Positions 63,899-64,000 of a DNA stretch of 64,000 nucleotides are shown piece by piece (the stretch's first letter is position 1; the number at the start of each line of letters is the position of its first letter). The stretch comes from Oscillospiraceae bacterium (GTDB lineage Bacteria; Bacillota; Clostridia; Oscillospirales; Oscillospiraceae), in the NCBI GenBank assembly GCA_902765025.1, contig CACWYC010000004.1:1-64000 (forward strand). Reading direction: 5' to 3'. Made by a program: the position numbers and the translations under genes. The notes below the pieces were generated by a model. It made no database searches. It saw nothing but the letters and a program-made list of their open reading frames with translations, and had not been told where the DNA came from.

Positions 63899-63927
63899 AG
63901 TATACCACCCCCGGCGGCGGCGCACAA
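63899..63927 (-). promoter_or_regulatory. Promoter of the feo operon
   Basis: Minus strand TTGTGC (63922-63927), 17-nt spacer, TATACT (63899-63904). No convincing Fur or DtxR box overlaps it. Confidence 0.6.
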
Positions 63928-63958
63928 TAGGAAAACCGCAGATCGGGGCGAAAAAGCG

Positions 63959-63999
63959 GCAAAAAGCAGCAGCCCTCCCGAAGCGGAAAGGCTGCTGCC
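63959..63999 (-). terminator. Terminator of an upstream gene outside the window
   Basis: On the minus strand GCAGCAGCC and GGGCTGCTGC pair around ~14 nt, followed by TTTTTG. Confidence 0.75.
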
Positions 64000-64000
64000 G

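Overview
The window looks like chromosome from a high-GC, spore-forming Gram-positive gut Clostridium of the Oscillospiraceae type. Inference: GC-rich coding, strong AGGAGG ribosome sites, sigma-A promoters with 17-nt spacers, and three sporulation genes (spoIID-like, bofA, spoIIID), the last two preceded by sigma-E-like promoters. Species cannot be fixed from the sequence alone.

Layout. 1-95 is the 5' end of a group II intron sitting just behind the terminator of a GH13 amylosucrase-like gene. 2253-7993 holds tRNA-Ser(GGA), a small alarmone synthetase, a CPBP protease, PspC, PAP2, an Na/Pi symporter and a COG2426 membrane protein. 8338-16682 is one long leftward uronate/pentose operon (split transketolase, DUF362, esterase, KDPG aldolase with an extra VOC domain, kdgK, uxaC) that contains three decayed genes (uxaB, a second PfkB kinase, an SDR). 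16838-32132 carries a PstS-like lipoprotein with an extra N-terminal domain, DUF2461, an aminotransferase, an orphan mreB, comF-recD2, uvrA, ybaK, EamA, uvrB and radC. 32269-34998 has mgtE under an M-box riboswitch, DUF1540, and two half-size TauE proteins. 35212-39850 is an HtrA/histidine kinase/response regulator cluster beside spoIID. 40111-42197 has tadA, yaaL-bofA and a glycosyltransferase.

42380-45014 contains a GH3 and a GH43 gene that face away from each other and have both lost their 5' ends at one point, a rearrangement or assembly join. 46203-48629 is rplM-rpsI with a 1.5-kb relic of an integrative element in the 3' end of rpsI, bounded by a 53-nt duplicated rpsI end and holding AT-richer DUF3021/LytTR genes and an integrase remnant. 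48640-49205 is packed with palindromic dispersed repeats. 50232-52273 is a cysteine operon (cysK-cysE) preceded by a Cys-rich leader peptide and an intrinsic terminator arranged like a classical attenuator; this is the most interesting regulatory candidate. 52413-56205 is a glycosyltransferase with a two-component system. The right end has DUF1846, Tex, spoIIID and a FeoA-FeoB fusion with its small Cys-rich partner.

How parts work together: uronate and pentose carbon flows through KDG kinase, KDPG aldolase and transketolase; UvrA/UvrB and RecD2/RadC/ComF cover DNA repair and uptake-type functions; MgtE, FeoB and the Na/Pi symporter handle ions; the sporulation genes are scattered as single genes or pairs.
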